Source of the DNA: an uncultured SAR116 cluster alpha proteobacterium
GTDB taxonomy: Bacteria > Pseudomonadota > Alphaproteobacteria > Puniceispirillales > Marisalimonadaceae
Assembly: GCA_902618195.1 (NCBI GenBank)
Contig: CACMZO010000001.1
Coordinates: 1-64,000, forward strand
Reading direction: 5' to 3'
Length of the DNA: 64,000 bases
The notes beneath the pieces are model-generated. The model saw nothing but the letters and a program-made list of their open reading frames with translations. It was not told where the DNA came from and did not search any database. This document shows, piece by piece, positions 49,635-58,747 of this stretch; positions within the stretch are counted from its first letter, which is position 1; the number at the start of each line of letters is the position of its first letter. Both the position numbers and the translations under genes were made by a program.

Positions 49635-50912
49635 TGTATAGTCTTGTATCTGAGCTATACAAAAACCTATTGGAAACCATACAAATAGATTTCCCCATTG
49701 CCCAAAAAAACTTCCTGTTTGCTGAAATGGAAAAAAAAAGGCTAATGGAATAATGTAGCATACAGATGTAATTGGGCATCTTGGATATAAAATTCTACCT
49801 TTATAGCAAGTATAAAACAAAAAATAAAACATCAATATACCTAAAGTTAAGCCAATTAGGCCTGTTTCAGCAAAAATTTGTATATAATAATTATGTGGGT
49901 GATTACCACAATAATTTTTGCCAGGCAACCAATCTATTCCTTTTTCTGGTAAGATTTTACAGTGCTTTCTTGAACTAGAGGGGCCAAGTCCAATTACTGG
50001 CTTAATCAGTCCTTGTTGAATGCCAGATCTCCAAGCACCCCAATAAGAATTTTCATTTGATGTATTAATAATTGGTATTGATTTAAAAAAATGAGTTACG
50101 TATCTATCATAATAAGATTTGTTAAAGCCTAAAAGAGAAGTTATGATTAAAAGGATAATTACCATAAAAATAGTAAATGATTTAAATCTATTTACTTTAT
50201 TATTTTTCCATGAAAAAAAAGCTAAAACTCCACTAAAAAATCGTAATAAGAAATTCCCCCTTTCTCCAGTTGAAAGAACTAAAGTCAGTGAAGTCAGTGA
50301 TACAATTAAACTCAACAAAGAAAACCTTTTATATTTTATGGTAATTAGAGCAATGAAAGTACAATAAATAGGTAATGATATTTTTGCCAAGTAGCTTCCA
50401 GGCACTAAGTCTCCATATGGCCAAGATAATCTTTCTTTTGGTTCATAAATATTTTCAGCTAATAGTATTAAACACATTATTAACATTCCAATTAAAATAG
50501 AAACAAACATTACCATTCTCACGTCTCGATCTTTGCCCAACCAAACTTGTGCAGCTACTACATATAATGGGAATCTAATCCATATAAATCCTTGAAAAAA
50601 TGAATATTTATCATACGGCCCTAGAATTCCAGATATCATGCTTGTTACCCAAAACAAAAAGGCGAAAATAAACCAAAGTTGACCTGCCCAATTCCAATCT
50701 TTTTTGAAAAAACATCTAATTAGAAAAATTATTGAAATAAGTGTTAACCATAGGTCCGCTGGGTCTCTTTCAATTAGAAAAATAAAGGGGCCTAAAATCC
50801 AAAAGTAAGTCATAAATTTTTGAAATTTTGATAATTTTTTTATCTTATTTAAACCGTCATAGAAACTTGAATTTAAATCAAAGTCATTTGTACTAAAATA
50901 TTTTAAGAACAT
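49617..50912 (-). CDS. waaL: O-antigen ligase (WaaL/Wzy_C) family protein
   Basis: This 431-residue polytopic membrane protein has about ten to twelve hydrophobic segments and, in a long periplasmic loop, the Wzy_C signature: GLGPSSSRKHCKIL and then YCGNHPHNYYIQIFAETGLIGL. Such proteins join O-antigen to lipid A-core or polymerise O-units. The NHPHNYYIQ element is typical for WaaL-like proteins in Proteobacteria. It starts five bases after the AmpG-like gene end, in the same direction. Confidence 0.83.
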   Translation of the reverse strand: MFLKYFSTNDFDLNSSFYDGLNKIKKLSKFQKFMTYFWILGPFIFLIERDPADLWLTLISIIFLIRCFFKKDWNWAGQLWFIFAFLFWVTSMISGILGPYDKYSFFQGFIWIRFPLYVVAAQVWLGKDRDVRMVMFVSILIGMLIMCLILLAENIYEPKERLSWPYGDLVPGSYLAKISLPIYCTFIALITIKYKRFSLLSLIVSLTSLTLVLSTGERGNFLLRFFSGVLAFFSWKNNKVNRFKSFTIFMVIILLIITSLLGFNKSYYDRYVTHFFKSIPIINTSNENSYWGAWRSGIQQGLIKPVIGLGPSSSRKHCKILPEKGIDWLPGKNYCGNHPHNYYIQIFAETGLIGLTLGILMFYFLFYTCYKGRILYPRCPITSVCYIIPLAFFFPFQQTGSFFGQWGNLFVWFPIGFCIAQIQDYTSIFRK

Positions 50913-50916
50913 AATA

Positions 50917-52284
50917 TTAATTTAGAGCTTTAATCTTACCTTTTAAGAAAAAAATTAGAATTAATGATGGAATAACCATTAGACAAGTAATTATAAAAAA
51001 TAAACCCCAATTACCATTTAAATAGTCTACTAAACTACCCGAAGAAGATGCTAAAGTTGTTCTTCCTAATGTGCCTATTGAAGCCAATAAGGCATATTGT
51101 GTTGCAGTATATTGTCTATTAACCAAAACAGATATAAATGCAACGAATGCAACAGTAGCAAATGCAGCTGCAAGATCATCTAAAATAACAGCAATTGAAA
51201 ATATTATATAATTTTTTCCTAACCAAAATAATAAAGAGAACAAAAGATTTGTTAAAGCCATAAAAATTCCTGCAATAAAAATCGATCTTACCAATCCAAT
51301 TTTTACGGTTAAAAATCCACCAATTAAGGTAAATAAAACTGTGGTAATCCATCCAAGACCTTTTGAAAAAATGCCAATGTCTGATTTGGTGAAACCTATT
51401 TCTTTATAAAAAATTATTGACATACGACCCAGAAAAGCTTCTCCAATTTTAAATAAAAATAAAAAAGCAAGGATACCTATACCAATTGACAATCCATTTT
51501 TTTTAAAAAAATCATATATTGGTGTAATTATAGTTTCAAATATCCATAATAAAATAAAATTAATTTTTTTTCCAAAAATAGAGATTTTTGAATTTTCCAA
51601 AAAATTCAATTTCTTTTTTAATGATACATTCTTCGATGTTTCTTTAATAGTTAACAACAAGAAATTTAAGAGCATTAAAATTAAAAATAGAAAAATAAAA
51701 GTAATTTGCCAATAATTATAAAATCCAAATTTTTCAAAATAATCCGAAATAGAAAGTGAGACTAAACCGCCAATTTTGAAGCCCGTCCACCAACCGATTA
51801 CAGCCATTGAAGCAGCTGCTGCCATTATATTACTTTCATTTGATTTTATTTGTTCAATTCTTAACGCATCAATCGATATATCTTGTGTAGATGAAAAAAT
51901 CGCGATGAGTAAACCAATCAAAATTATAAAAAATAAATTTTTTTCTGGATCAATACTTGACCAAATTAATAATGATATACCTATAAATAATTGCATTAAA
52001 AATATCCAAGACTTTCTGTGTCCAATTTTTTTTGTTAGCCAAAATATTTTAATTTTATCAACAAGAGGTGCCCAAAGATAATTGATTGCATATACTGCAA
52101 ATATTGCTCCAGCCCAGCCGATTGCACTTCTACTTAACCCTTCTTCTTTAAGCCAAAGACTCAAACTTGAACCAATTAACACCCAGGGAAAACCACTTAT
52201 TATTCCAAGCAGAAAAATTTTTAACATTCGAAATTCAAAAAAAACTCTGATAGTTTCAAAATTATTTTTCTTTAAATTTTTCAT
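50917..52284 (-). CDS. ampG: AmpG-family muropeptide permease
   Basis: This 455-residue MFS protein has about twelve to fourteen hydrophobic segments. The N terminus fits AmpG: RMLKIFLLGIISGFPWVLIG, then LSLWLKEEGLSRSAIGWAG, AINYLWAPLVDKI and STQDISIDALRIE. AmpG brings GlcNAc-anhydroMurNAc peptides from the periplasm into the cytoplasm for recycling. The assignment is supported by the divergent YkuD gene and by the anmK and murQ genes 6 kb away. The SLSLW...G motif and the conserved DISIDA segment argue against a sugar MFS. Confidence 0.82.
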   Translation of the reverse strand: MKNLKKNNFETIRVFFEFRMLKIFLLGIISGFPWVLIGSSLSLWLKEEGLSRSAIGWAGAIFAVYAINYLWAPLVDKIKIFWLTKKIGHRKSWIFLMQLFIGISLLIWSSIDPEKNLFFIILIGLLIAIFSSTQDISIDALRIEQIKSNESNIMAAAASMAVIGWWTGFKIGGLVSLSISDYFEKFGFYNYWQITFIFLFLILMLLNFLLLTIKETSKNVSLKKKLNFLENSKISIFGKKINFILLWIFETIITPIYDFFKKNGLSIGIGILAFLFLFKIGEAFLGRMSIIFYKEIGFTKSDIGIFSKGLGWITTVLFTLIGGFLTVKIGLVRSIFIAGIFMALTNLLFSLLFWLGKNYIIFSIAVILDDLAAAFATVAFVAFISVLVNRQYTATQYALLASIGTLGRTTLASSSGSLVDYLNGNWGLFFIITCLMVIPSLILIFFLKGKIKALN

Positions 52285-52345
52285 TTTAATATTTTGGTTC
52301 GATATATGTTATAGTAAAATTAAATAATTAAAGATTTACCATATA

Positions 52346-52870
52346 ATGATCATATACCTTAATACTATTTATAAATCTAAACTAATATTTAAAAAAAAAA
52401 TTTTTTTTTGTCAGCTTGGAAAAAATGGTAAGGTTCCGAATTATAAGAAAAAAGAAGGTGATAAATGCACACCTATAGGTAAATTTACTGTTAAATCTAT
52501 TTTTTTAAGGAGAGATAAAAAATTAAATATTCCTTTAAGAAAATATATAAAAAACAAAATTTATTTCATTCGTGAAAATTATGGTTGGTGTGACGATGTT
52601 GACTGTAAAAAATACAATCAATTAGTAGATTTAATTTCTAAATTTAAATATTCTCATGAAAAATTATATAGAATTGATGATGTTTATGACATTATTTTGG
52701 AATTAAGTTATAATCAAGATCCTACAATTAGAAATAAAGGAAGTGCAATCTTTGTTCATTGTTCTTTTAATGATTTGAGAAATACAAATGGTTGTATAGC
52801 TTTAAAAAAAAATAATTTAAAATTCATAATTAATAATTTACAAAAAATAAATTACATATATATAAGATGA
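52346..52870 (+). CDS. YkuD-domain L,D-transpeptidase/carboxypeptidase, no signal
   Basis: The 174-residue protein has the YkuD domain with LGKNGKVPNYKKKEGDKCTP, H138 in FVHCSF and the catalytic cysteine C150 in NTNGCIAL. There is no signal peptide or membrane helix. Compact signal-less YkuD proteins such as ElsL (LdtK) of Acinetobacter work as cytoplasmic L,D-carboxypeptidases in peptidoglycan recycling, whereas typical L,D-transpeptidases are exported. Its divergent neighbour AmpG fits the first role. A10-T9 lies within the fifth of the gene nearest the start. Confidence 0.78.
   Translation: MIIYLNTIYKSKLIFKKKIFFCQLGKNGKVPNYKKKEGDKCTPIGKFTVKSIFLRRDKKLNIPLRKYIKNKIYFIRENYGWCDDVDCKKYNQLVDLISKFKYSHEKLYRIDDVYDIILELSYNQDPTIRNKGSAIFVHCSFNDLRNTNGCIALKKNNLKFIINNLQKINYIYIR
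52391..52409 (+). repeat. A10-T9 homopolymer pair inside the YkuD gene
   Basis: Ten A (52391-52400) followed by nine T (52401-52409) encode part of FKKKIFF close to the start of the gene. Such a tract can bend DNA, promote slippage, or form an A-T hairpin in RNA. Confidence 0.85.
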
Positions 52871-52891
52871 TATAAAATTCTGGAGAATGAC

Positions 52892-54898
52892 ATGATCAAT
52901 AGCGTATTACCAATTATTTTAGGCATCTTAGGACTATTAAGTGCATATTTTGTGTACTTAAAAGTTAAAGCATCTCCAGAAGGTACAGGAAAGGTCAAAG
53001 AAATTGGAGATGAAATTCATCTTGGTGCTATGGTATTTATGGCTAGTGAATATAAAAGATTAGCCCTATTCTGTGTTGTTTGTATTGTTGCTTTATATTT
53101 TAGTTTGGGGTGGGAAACAGCAATTTCTTTTTTTGTAGGAGCTGCATGTTCCGGTGTTGCAGGTTTTATTGGAATGTATACTGCAACAAAAGCTAATGTT
53201 AGAACAGCTGTTGCAGCTAATGCGAAGGGCGCTTCTGAAGCACTTAATGTTGCATTTTTTGGTGGCTCTATTATGGGATTGACTGTAGCTTCTATGGGTC
53301 TATTTGGAGTAGGAATTTTATTTTATTATTTTGGAGGAGATATCAAAACCATACATTCAATTGAAGGATTTGCTATGGGAGCTTCTTCAGTTGCTTTATT
53401 TTCACGTGTAGGCGGTGGTATTTTTACTAAAAGCGCAGATGTTGGAGCTGATCTTGTTGGTAAAGTAGAAGCAGGGATACCTGAGGATGATCCAAGGAAT
53501 CCAGGTGTGATTGCAGATAATGTCGGTGACAATGTAGGCGATGTTGCTGGAATGGGTTCAGATATATTTGAATCGTATTGTGGATCAATGATTGCATCTA
53601 TTGCATTAGCAGCGTCCATGACATCTGCAACAATTACAAAATTAGGTGGAGATCAATATATGTTACAGTTAATGCCTTTAGCTCTTGCGTCACTGGGTCT
53701 TATCTGTTCAATTATTGGTATTTTGATGGTTCGATTATTTTCAAATAAAAGTCCTGAAATTGCCTTGAGATTTGGAACTATTGGCTCAGCAGTTATATTT
53801 ATTGTCGCATCATTTTTTCTAGTAAAAAATTTAGGCATTTCATCTGGTGTTTGGGCAGCAGTTCTAATTGGATCTATTGGTGGAATAATTGTAGGACTTG
53901 TTACAGAATACTATACTGGAGGTGCTCCAGTTAAGAAAATTGCTAAAGGTGGAGAAACAGGCTCAGCGACTATTATGATTACCGGATTGGCCACTGGAAT
54001 GCAATCGGTTGCTATACCAGTGTTTACAATTGTATGTATTATTTTTACTTCCAATTATTTTGCTGGATTATATGGTGTCGGAATTGCTGCTATTGGTATG
54101 TTGAGTACAGTTGGAATTACAATGGCAATTGATGCCTATGGACCTGTTGCTGATAATGCTGGGGGTATAGCAGAGATGGCGGAAATGGGTAAAAAGACAA
54201 GAGAAATTACTGACTCTTTAGATGAAGTTGGAAACACAACTGCAGCCATTGGTAAAGGTTTTGCAATCAGTGCTGCAGCTTTAGCAGCTCTTGCATTAAT
54301 AAGTGCCTATATTGAAAAAATATCTATGAGTGATCCAACGTTTATTCTAGCTATAAATGATCCTTTAGTATTAAGCGGTATGTTTTTAGGTGGAATTTTC
54401 CCATTTTTGGTAAGTGCAATGACAATGACTGCTGTTGGTGATGCTGCTTTTGACATGATCAAAGAAATAAGAAGACAGTTTAAAGAAATACCAGGCTTGC
54501 TTGAAGGTAAAGCAAAACCAGACACTGCAAAATGTGTTGATATTGCTACACAAGCAGCCTTAAGAAAAATGATATTGCCAGGATCCCTTGCTGTTCTTGC
54601 ACCTGTTATAGTGGGGTTTATATTAGGTCCTAAAGCACTTGGAGGAATGTTAGGTGGAGCTTTGATATGTTGTGTTATGATGGCTCTAATGATGTCAAAT
54701 GCAGGTGGTGCTTGGGACAATGCTAAAAAATTTGTTGAAAAAGGTAACTATGGTGGAAAAGGATCTGAAGTTCACAAAGCGGCTGTTGTCGGAGACACAG
54801 TTGGAGATCCATTGAAAGACACTTCAGGACCTTCAATGAATATTCTGATAAATGTGATGGCGATCGTTAGTTTAGTAATTGCTCCATTATTGATTTAA
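52892..54898 (+). CDS. hppA: Membrane-bound ion-translocating pyrophosphatase
   Basis: HppA hydrolyses pyrophosphate and pumps H+ or Na+ across the inner membrane. The 668-residue protein has sixteen or so membrane helices and the pyrophosphate-binding motif [20 protein letters not shown], then [20 protein letters not shown] and [19 protein letters not shown]. At the K+-determinant site it has [10 protein letters not shown] (residues 447-456), with alanine and glycine where K+-independent enzymes have lysine and threonine, so it is predicted to be K+-dependent. The pumped ion cannot be settled from this. TGGAGA precedes the ATG. Confidence 0.95.
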   Translation: MINSVLPIILGILGLLSAYFVYLKVKASPEGTGKVKEIGDEIHLGAMVFMASEYKRLALFCVVCIVALYFSLGWETAISFFVGAACSGVAGFIGMYTATKANVRTAVAANAKGASEALNVAFFGGSIMGLTVASMGLFGVGILFYYFGGDIKTIHSIEGFAMGASSVALFSRVGGGIFTKSADVGADLVGKVEAGIPEDDPRNPGVIADNVGDNVGDVAGMGSDIFESYCGSMIASIALAASMTSATITKLGGDQYMLQLMPLALASLGLICSIIGILMVRLFSNKSPEIALRFGTIGSAVIFIVASFFLVKNLGISSGVWAAVLIGSIGGIIVGLVTEYYTGGAPVKKIAKGGETGSATIMITGLATGMQSVAIPVFTIVCIIFTSNYFAGLYGVGIAAIGMLSTVGITMAIDAYGPVADNAGGIAEMAEMGKKTREITDSLDEVGNTTAAIGKGFAISAAALAALALISAYIEKISMSDPTFILAINDPLVLSGMFLGGIFPFLVSAMTMTAVGDAAFDMIKEIRRQFKEIPGLLEGKAKPDTAKCVDIATQAALRKMILPGSLAVLAPVIVGFILGPKALGGMLGGALICCVMMALMMSNAGGAWDNAKKFVEKGNYGGKGSEVHKAAVVGDTVGDPLKDTSGPSMNILINVMAIVSLVIAPLLI

Positions 54899-55765
54899 TT
54901 ATTCGTTAATTATATTTGAAAAGTCTAAATTACCTTTATTATTTTCAGTTACTTCTTTGTATTTCTCATAAGTCTGAATTCCATAATTAATTTTTGATTT
55001 AGTCTCTGCTGCAGCATCGACTGCCAATCCTAAATCTTTGTACATCAAAGCAGTTGCAAACCCTCCTTCATAGTCTTTATCAGCTGGAGAATTTGGCCCA
55101 ATTCCTTTAATTGGACAATAGGAATTAACAGCCCAACATGAACCAGTTGAAGTGGAAATAACGTCAAATAATTTATTCAAATCTAACCCTAAATTTTTTC
55201 CAAGATTAAAACTCTCACCAACGGCAATCATTGTTGAGGCTAAAAGCATATTATTACATATTTTTGCACTTTGTCCTGATCCTTCTTCGCCACATAAAAT
55301 AGAGTTTTTTCCCATTATTTCAAAAAGAAACTTCATTTCATTATATGTTTTTGACGCACCTCCAACCATAAAAGTTAAAGTTCCTTGATCAGCCCCGATC
55401 ACTCCACCAGATACAGGTGCGTCTAATGTTAATAAACCTTTTTCTTTTGCTATGATTTGAACTGACTTAGACGTTTTTACATCAATTGTAGAACAATCGA
55501 TAAAATATTGGCCTGTTTTTGAAAAGGGCATCATTTCTGACCAAACTTTTTTAACCGCAATACCATCCGGTAACATTGTAATAATTATCTCCGATTCACT
55601 AATCAAGTGATTTAAATTATTAGCAATAAGAATTTTCGTATTTTTTAAGTTTTTATAAGCATTATCATTTATATCATAACCAATAATTTCAAGATTTTGT
55701 TTTGATAAATTTATTGACATCCCCTTTCCCATATTTCCTAATCCAATAAAACCAATTTTTTTCAT
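54899..55765 (-). CDS. mmsB: 3-Hydroxyisobutyrate dehydrogenase
   Basis: MmsB oxidises 3-hydroxyisobutyrate to methylmalonate semialdehyde in valine breakdown. The 288-residue protein has the NAD motif IGFIGLGNMGKGMS, the loop DAPVSGGVIGADQGTLTFMVGG, the catalytic-lysine helix SAKICNNMLLA, SSTGSCWAVNSYCP-like residues and YEGGFATALMYKDLGLAVDAA, all as in true HIBADH and unlike the family member at 27435. Its ATG overlaps the stop of the GH84 gene by four bases, so it is translationally coupled to that gene, an odd partner for a valine enzyme. Confidence 0.87.
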   Translation of the reverse strand: MKKIGFIGLGNMGKGMSINLSKQNLEIIGYDINDNAYKNLKNTKILIANNLNHLISESEIIITMLPDGIAVKKVWSEMMPFSKTGQYFIDCSTIDVKTSKSVQIIAKEKGLLTLDAPVSGGVIGADQGTLTFMVGGASKTYNEMKFLFEIMGKNSILCGEEGSGQSAKICNNMLLASTMIAVGESFNLGKNLGLDLNKLFDVISTSTGSCWAVNSYCPIKGIGPNSPADKDYEGGFATALMYKDLGLAVDAAAETKSKINYGIQTYEKYKEVTENNKGNLDFSNIINE

Positions 55766-56910
55766 TTTAAATTTCTCCTATATTTAAGAACTTTTTGAAT
55801 AGGGTTTGTTTGCGTTTTTAAAACTCTATTAAAGCTTAAGCTTTTATCAAAAATTTGTAAATCGTGTTTCAAATTTAATAGATATGGGTACCATTCTCTA
55901 GAAATTTTTGTTTTCCACTGCCAAAGCAGAAAGTCCAATGCTTTATATGTGTTTTCTGAATATTTAAATGTCTTTATTTTTTTTTCAAATGTAAAACAAG
56001 GTGACATAAAATGATGACAAATATAAAAAAAAACATTTGGAATGTTATGTTTTATTAAAACTGCTTTCCATAATAAAAAATTATTCTTTATTGCTGTTTT
56101 ATTTACAATTTCAAGTATAAGTTTATCAGTTTCAATCATTCCAGTACCATTTATCATCGATTTTTCAATTAAATTTTTATTTTCCCAAGGGCCAATAAAA
56201 ATTTTTTTTGGACAATAATCATTCGCATAATAATTATCCCAATTAATAATTTTATTTTCTTTAATTTTTTTTATTATAATTTGGTGATTACTATTAAATG
56301 TTTTTGAAACTATGTGTTTGCCTGTAAAGAAGACTTGAACATTTTTATTAACTGTTTTAAAAAAATCATTTAAATAATTTTTATTTTCAATATTTAATTC
56401 ATCAGAATATATTCGAGGCACAGCAAATATAGGTGATGAAAGTTCTTTAATAGTTTCATTAATGATCCTACCATGTATTTCGCCTTCAGCTTTATTTTTA
56501 ACAAAAAATTTGAATTCGTTTGGGATATCATCAAATAAAATCGCAACATGCGCAACTCCATGAGATAAAAAGGTATTAAATTTTTTTATTAGCAAATTTA
56601 GTTCTTCTTTATTACCTTCTACATAAGATTTGAAGTTAAAATCTAATCCAGGTGATATGCCTGCAATTACTTTTATATTTTTTTCTGAAGCATATCTATT
56701 AAATTTAGAAAAATTCTTGAGCCATTTAATACTATACTGTTCTTTCCATTTGAGTCTGTGGTTTATATCTTCTTTTGGACAATAGAAATAAAAGTTCATG
56801 TTATTTTTGTAGAGAACATCCAATAATTCAATTCGTTCGTTCCATGTTAATAATTTTCCATAATATCCTTCAATATATCCCTTTACTTTTTTATAATTTA
56901 GATTTTTCAT
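55762..56910 (-). CDS. GH84 family beta-N-acetylglucosaminidase
   Basis: This 382-residue protein covers the GH84 (O-GlcNAcase/NagJ-type) catalytic domain: KGYIEGYYGKLLTWNERIELL, YFYCPKEDINHRLKW, ISPGLDF, the catalytic aspartate pair D127-D128 in LFDDIP, FFTGKHIVS, and WDNYYANDYCPKKIFIGPW. GH84 enzymes remove beta-linked GlcNAc by substrate-assisted catalysis. There is no signal peptide, so it should act in the cytoplasm. It sits beside PIG-L, AnmK and MurQ, which makes GlcNAc-anhydroMurNAc or its peptides a plausible substrate. No GH3 NagZ gene is in the window. Confidence 0.87.
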   Translation of the reverse strand: MKNLNYKKVKGYIEGYYGKLLTWNERIELLDVLYKNNMNFYFYCPKEDINHRLKWKEQYSIKWLKNFSKFNRYASEKNIKVIAGISPGLDFNFKSYVEGNKEELNLLIKKFNTFLSHGVAHVAILFDDIPNEFKFFVKNKAEGEIHGRIINETIKELSSPIFAVPRIYSDELNIENKNYLNDFFKTVNKNVQVFFTGKHIVSKTFNSNHQIIIKKIKENKIINWDNYYANDYCPKKIFIGPWENKNLIEKSMINGTGMIETDKLILEIVNKTAIKNNFLLWKAVLIKHNIPNVFFYICHHFMSPCFTFEKKIKTFKYSENTYKALDFLLWQWKTKISREWYPYLLNLKHDLQIFDKSLSFNRVLKTQTNPIQKVLKYRRNLK

Positions 56911-56919
56911 ATATTAATA

Positions 56920-56947
56920 ATTATAAATTTAAAAAGGGTATATACAA
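56920..56947 (-). promoter_or_regulatory. GH84 promoter, nearly leaderless
   Basis: On the minus strand TTGTAT (56947-56942), a 16-base spacer and a perfect TATAAT (56925-56920) lie nine bases before the GH84 ATG, so the mRNA leader would be about two or three bases. The -35 box touches the PIG-L start codon on the other strand, so the two genes share one 37-base gap. Confidence 0.45.
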
Positions 56948-57637
56948 ATGAAAATTTTAGCTATTGGTGCTCACCCAGATGATATTGAAATTTTTATGTT
57001 TGGTTTTTTATGCTCTTGTCAACAGATGGGATATAAAATTTCAACTTTTATAGCAACTGATGGGTCTTTAGGAGGCAATAACAATGATAACAAACTTATA
57101 GAAAATAGAAGAAAAGAAGCTCAGGAAGGATTAAATAAATTCGGCATTCCATTATTTCTTAATCTCCCAGATGGAAGTTTGGGAAATGAAACTATCCATA
57201 CAACTATTATTAAAGATAGCATTCAAAGAGTTAATCCTGATTTAATTGTAACTCATTATTATAAGGATTATCATTCAGATCATGTCAATTTATCAAAAAT
57301 TGTAAAAAATGTTACAGGGCATTATATACCGATCTTATATTGTGATACAATGATGGGAATAAATTTTAATCCTACTTATTACATAGATATATCAAAATAT
57401 ATGACAGAAAAAATTAAATCTATTTCTTCACATATAACTCAAAAACCTGAAAGATTTATTAATTTAGCAAAATTAATGAATGCGTATAGATCAGCTCAAT
57501 GCAATGCGCCAAAAGGAAGTTACGCTGAGGCATATTTTTTTGAATCCTCTTTCCCATTTTCAGATATTAGAAAAATTCTTCCTGAATCCCCTAAAGTTTT
57601 GCCATTTCACATTGAAAATATTAATGGTTTTTTATAG
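56948..57637 (+). CDS. PIG-L family deacetylase
   Basis: This 229-residue zinc enzyme of the LmbE/PIG-L family has the HPDD motif at H9-D12 in GAHPDDIEIFMFG and a second metal histidine in YHSDHVNLS. Members remove acetyl groups from GlcNAc-containing glycolipids, chitin oligomers, teichoic precursors or bacillithiol-type intermediates. No signal peptide is seen. AAAAAGGG nine bases before the ATG is the ribosome site. Divergent from GH84 and convergent with anmK (17-base overlap), it may deacetylate GlcNAc released by the GH84 enzyme; that is inference. Confidence 0.83.
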   Translation: MKILAIGAHPDDIEIFMFGFLCSCQQMGYKISTFIATDGSLGGNNNDNKLIENRRKEAQEGLNKFGIPLFLNLPDGSLGNETIHTTIIKDSIQRVNPDLIVTHYYKDYHSDHVNLSKIVKNVTGHYIPILYCDTMMGINFNPTYYIDISKYMTEKIKSISSHITQKPERFINLAKLMNAYRSAQCNAPKGSYAEAYFFESSFPFSDIRKILPESPKVLPFHIENINGFL

Positions 57638-58730
57638 GGCAATATAATTGTCCGCCAGAAATTGGTTTAGATACTCCAGTTGTTGATGGAAAAGTATTTG
57701 GTAGGTCTCTAATTGATCTTACTGATAAAAATCCTATTAGTTGCGCTTCAACAAAATCTGGATCAAAATTAGCTGAATTTAAAATTTCAATTTTACATTT
57801 TGTATGCTTTTTTAATCTTTTAATTATATAGTTATTTTTTGCACCTCCACCAGATACAATGATATTTTTTGGGTAATTAGGGAGTAATTTTAAAGAATTT
57901 GATATTGTTAATGCAGTAAACTCGCTAATTGTTGTTATTAAATTTTTAGCATTTTGGCATTGAATTAATCTTTTTATATAATTAGCGAAATATTGTCTAT
58001 CAAGTGATTTTGGGTATGTTAATTTAAAAAAATTATCTGTATTCAGTTCATTAAGGATTTTAGTATTAATTTTCCCACTAAATGCTACATCACCATTCCT
58101 ATCAAAGTCTTTGTTAAAAAATACTTTCATTAGATCATTAATTAAACAATTTCCTGGCCCAGTATCAAAAGCAATTAATTTTTTTTCATCCATGTATGTT
58201 AAATTAGATATTCCACCAATATTTAAAAAACACGTTGGAAAACTAGTTTTCAGTTCTTTAATAATATACTTATGGTAAATAGGTGCTAAAGGTGCCCCTT
58301 GACCTCCATGAATTAAATCATTACTTCTGAAATCAGAAATTACAGGCTTTTTTAAAATGTTAGATAATAATTGTGCATTACCAAGTTGTATAGAAGTTTT
58401 CTCCAGAGGATTGTGGTATATTGTTTGTCCATGAAAACCGATTAAATTAATTTTTTCAATATTAGGAAAAGATAAAATTTTTTGACTATAAAAATTTGTT
58501 ATTTTAAGAGATAATTCTTCTGACAATATTTTATTTTCATAAACATTTAATTCATAATTAGATAATTTTAATAGTTGTTCGGTTATGTTCTTAGGATATT
58601 TAAAATAAAAATTTTTCCCATAATCATAAATTTTAATTCCATCGGTTATTATTGTTGAAATATCAATTCCATCAAAACTAGTTCCGGACATAGTACCTAA
58701 TACATTAATTTTTTTATGTTTTAAAATCAT
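57621..58730 (-). CDS. anmK: Anhydro-N-acetylmuramic acid kinase
   Basis: AnmK opens and phosphorylates 1,6-anhydroMurNAc to give MurNAc-6-phosphate in peptidoglycan recycling. The 369-residue protein has the phosphate-binding NVLGTMSGTSFDGIDIS, GFHGQTIYHNP, the substrate/base segment FDTGPGNCLINDLM and IIVSGGGAKNNYIIKRL. An in-frame ATG at 58775 would extend the protein into the murQ gene by 15 residues; the ATG at 58730 fits the family start. It is divergent from murQ across only 26 bases. Confidence 0.93.
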   Translation of the reverse strand: MILKHKKINVLGTMSGTSFDGIDISTIITDGIKIYDYGKNFYFKYPKNITEQLLKLSNYELNVYENKILSEELSLKITNFYSQKILSFPNIEKINLIGFHGQTIYHNPLEKTSIQLGNAQLLSNILKKPVISDFRSNDLIHGGQGAPLAPIYHKYIIKELKTSFPTCFLNIGGISNLTYMDEKKLIAFDTGPGNCLINDLMKVFFNKDFDRNGDVAFSGKINTKILNELNTDNFFKLTYPKSLDRQYFANYIKRLIQCQNAKNLITTISEFTALTISNSLKLLPNYPKNIIVSGGGAKNNYIIKRLKKHTKCKIEILNSANFDPDFVEAQLIGFLSVRSIRDLPNTFPSTTGVSKPISGGQLYCPIKNH

Positions 58731-58739
58731 TTTATCTAC

Positions 58740-58747
58740 TCTATAAA
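58740..58747. promoter_or_regulatory. Opposed overlapping -10 boxes of anmK and murQ
   Basis: TATAAA (58742-58747, plus strand) and TATAGA (58745-58740, minus strand) overlap head to head. Each ends nine bases before the ATG of its gene (murQ 58757, anmK 58730). -35 boxes are weak. Both mRNAs would be almost leaderless, and RNA polymerase could not bind both sites at once. Confidence 0.35.
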
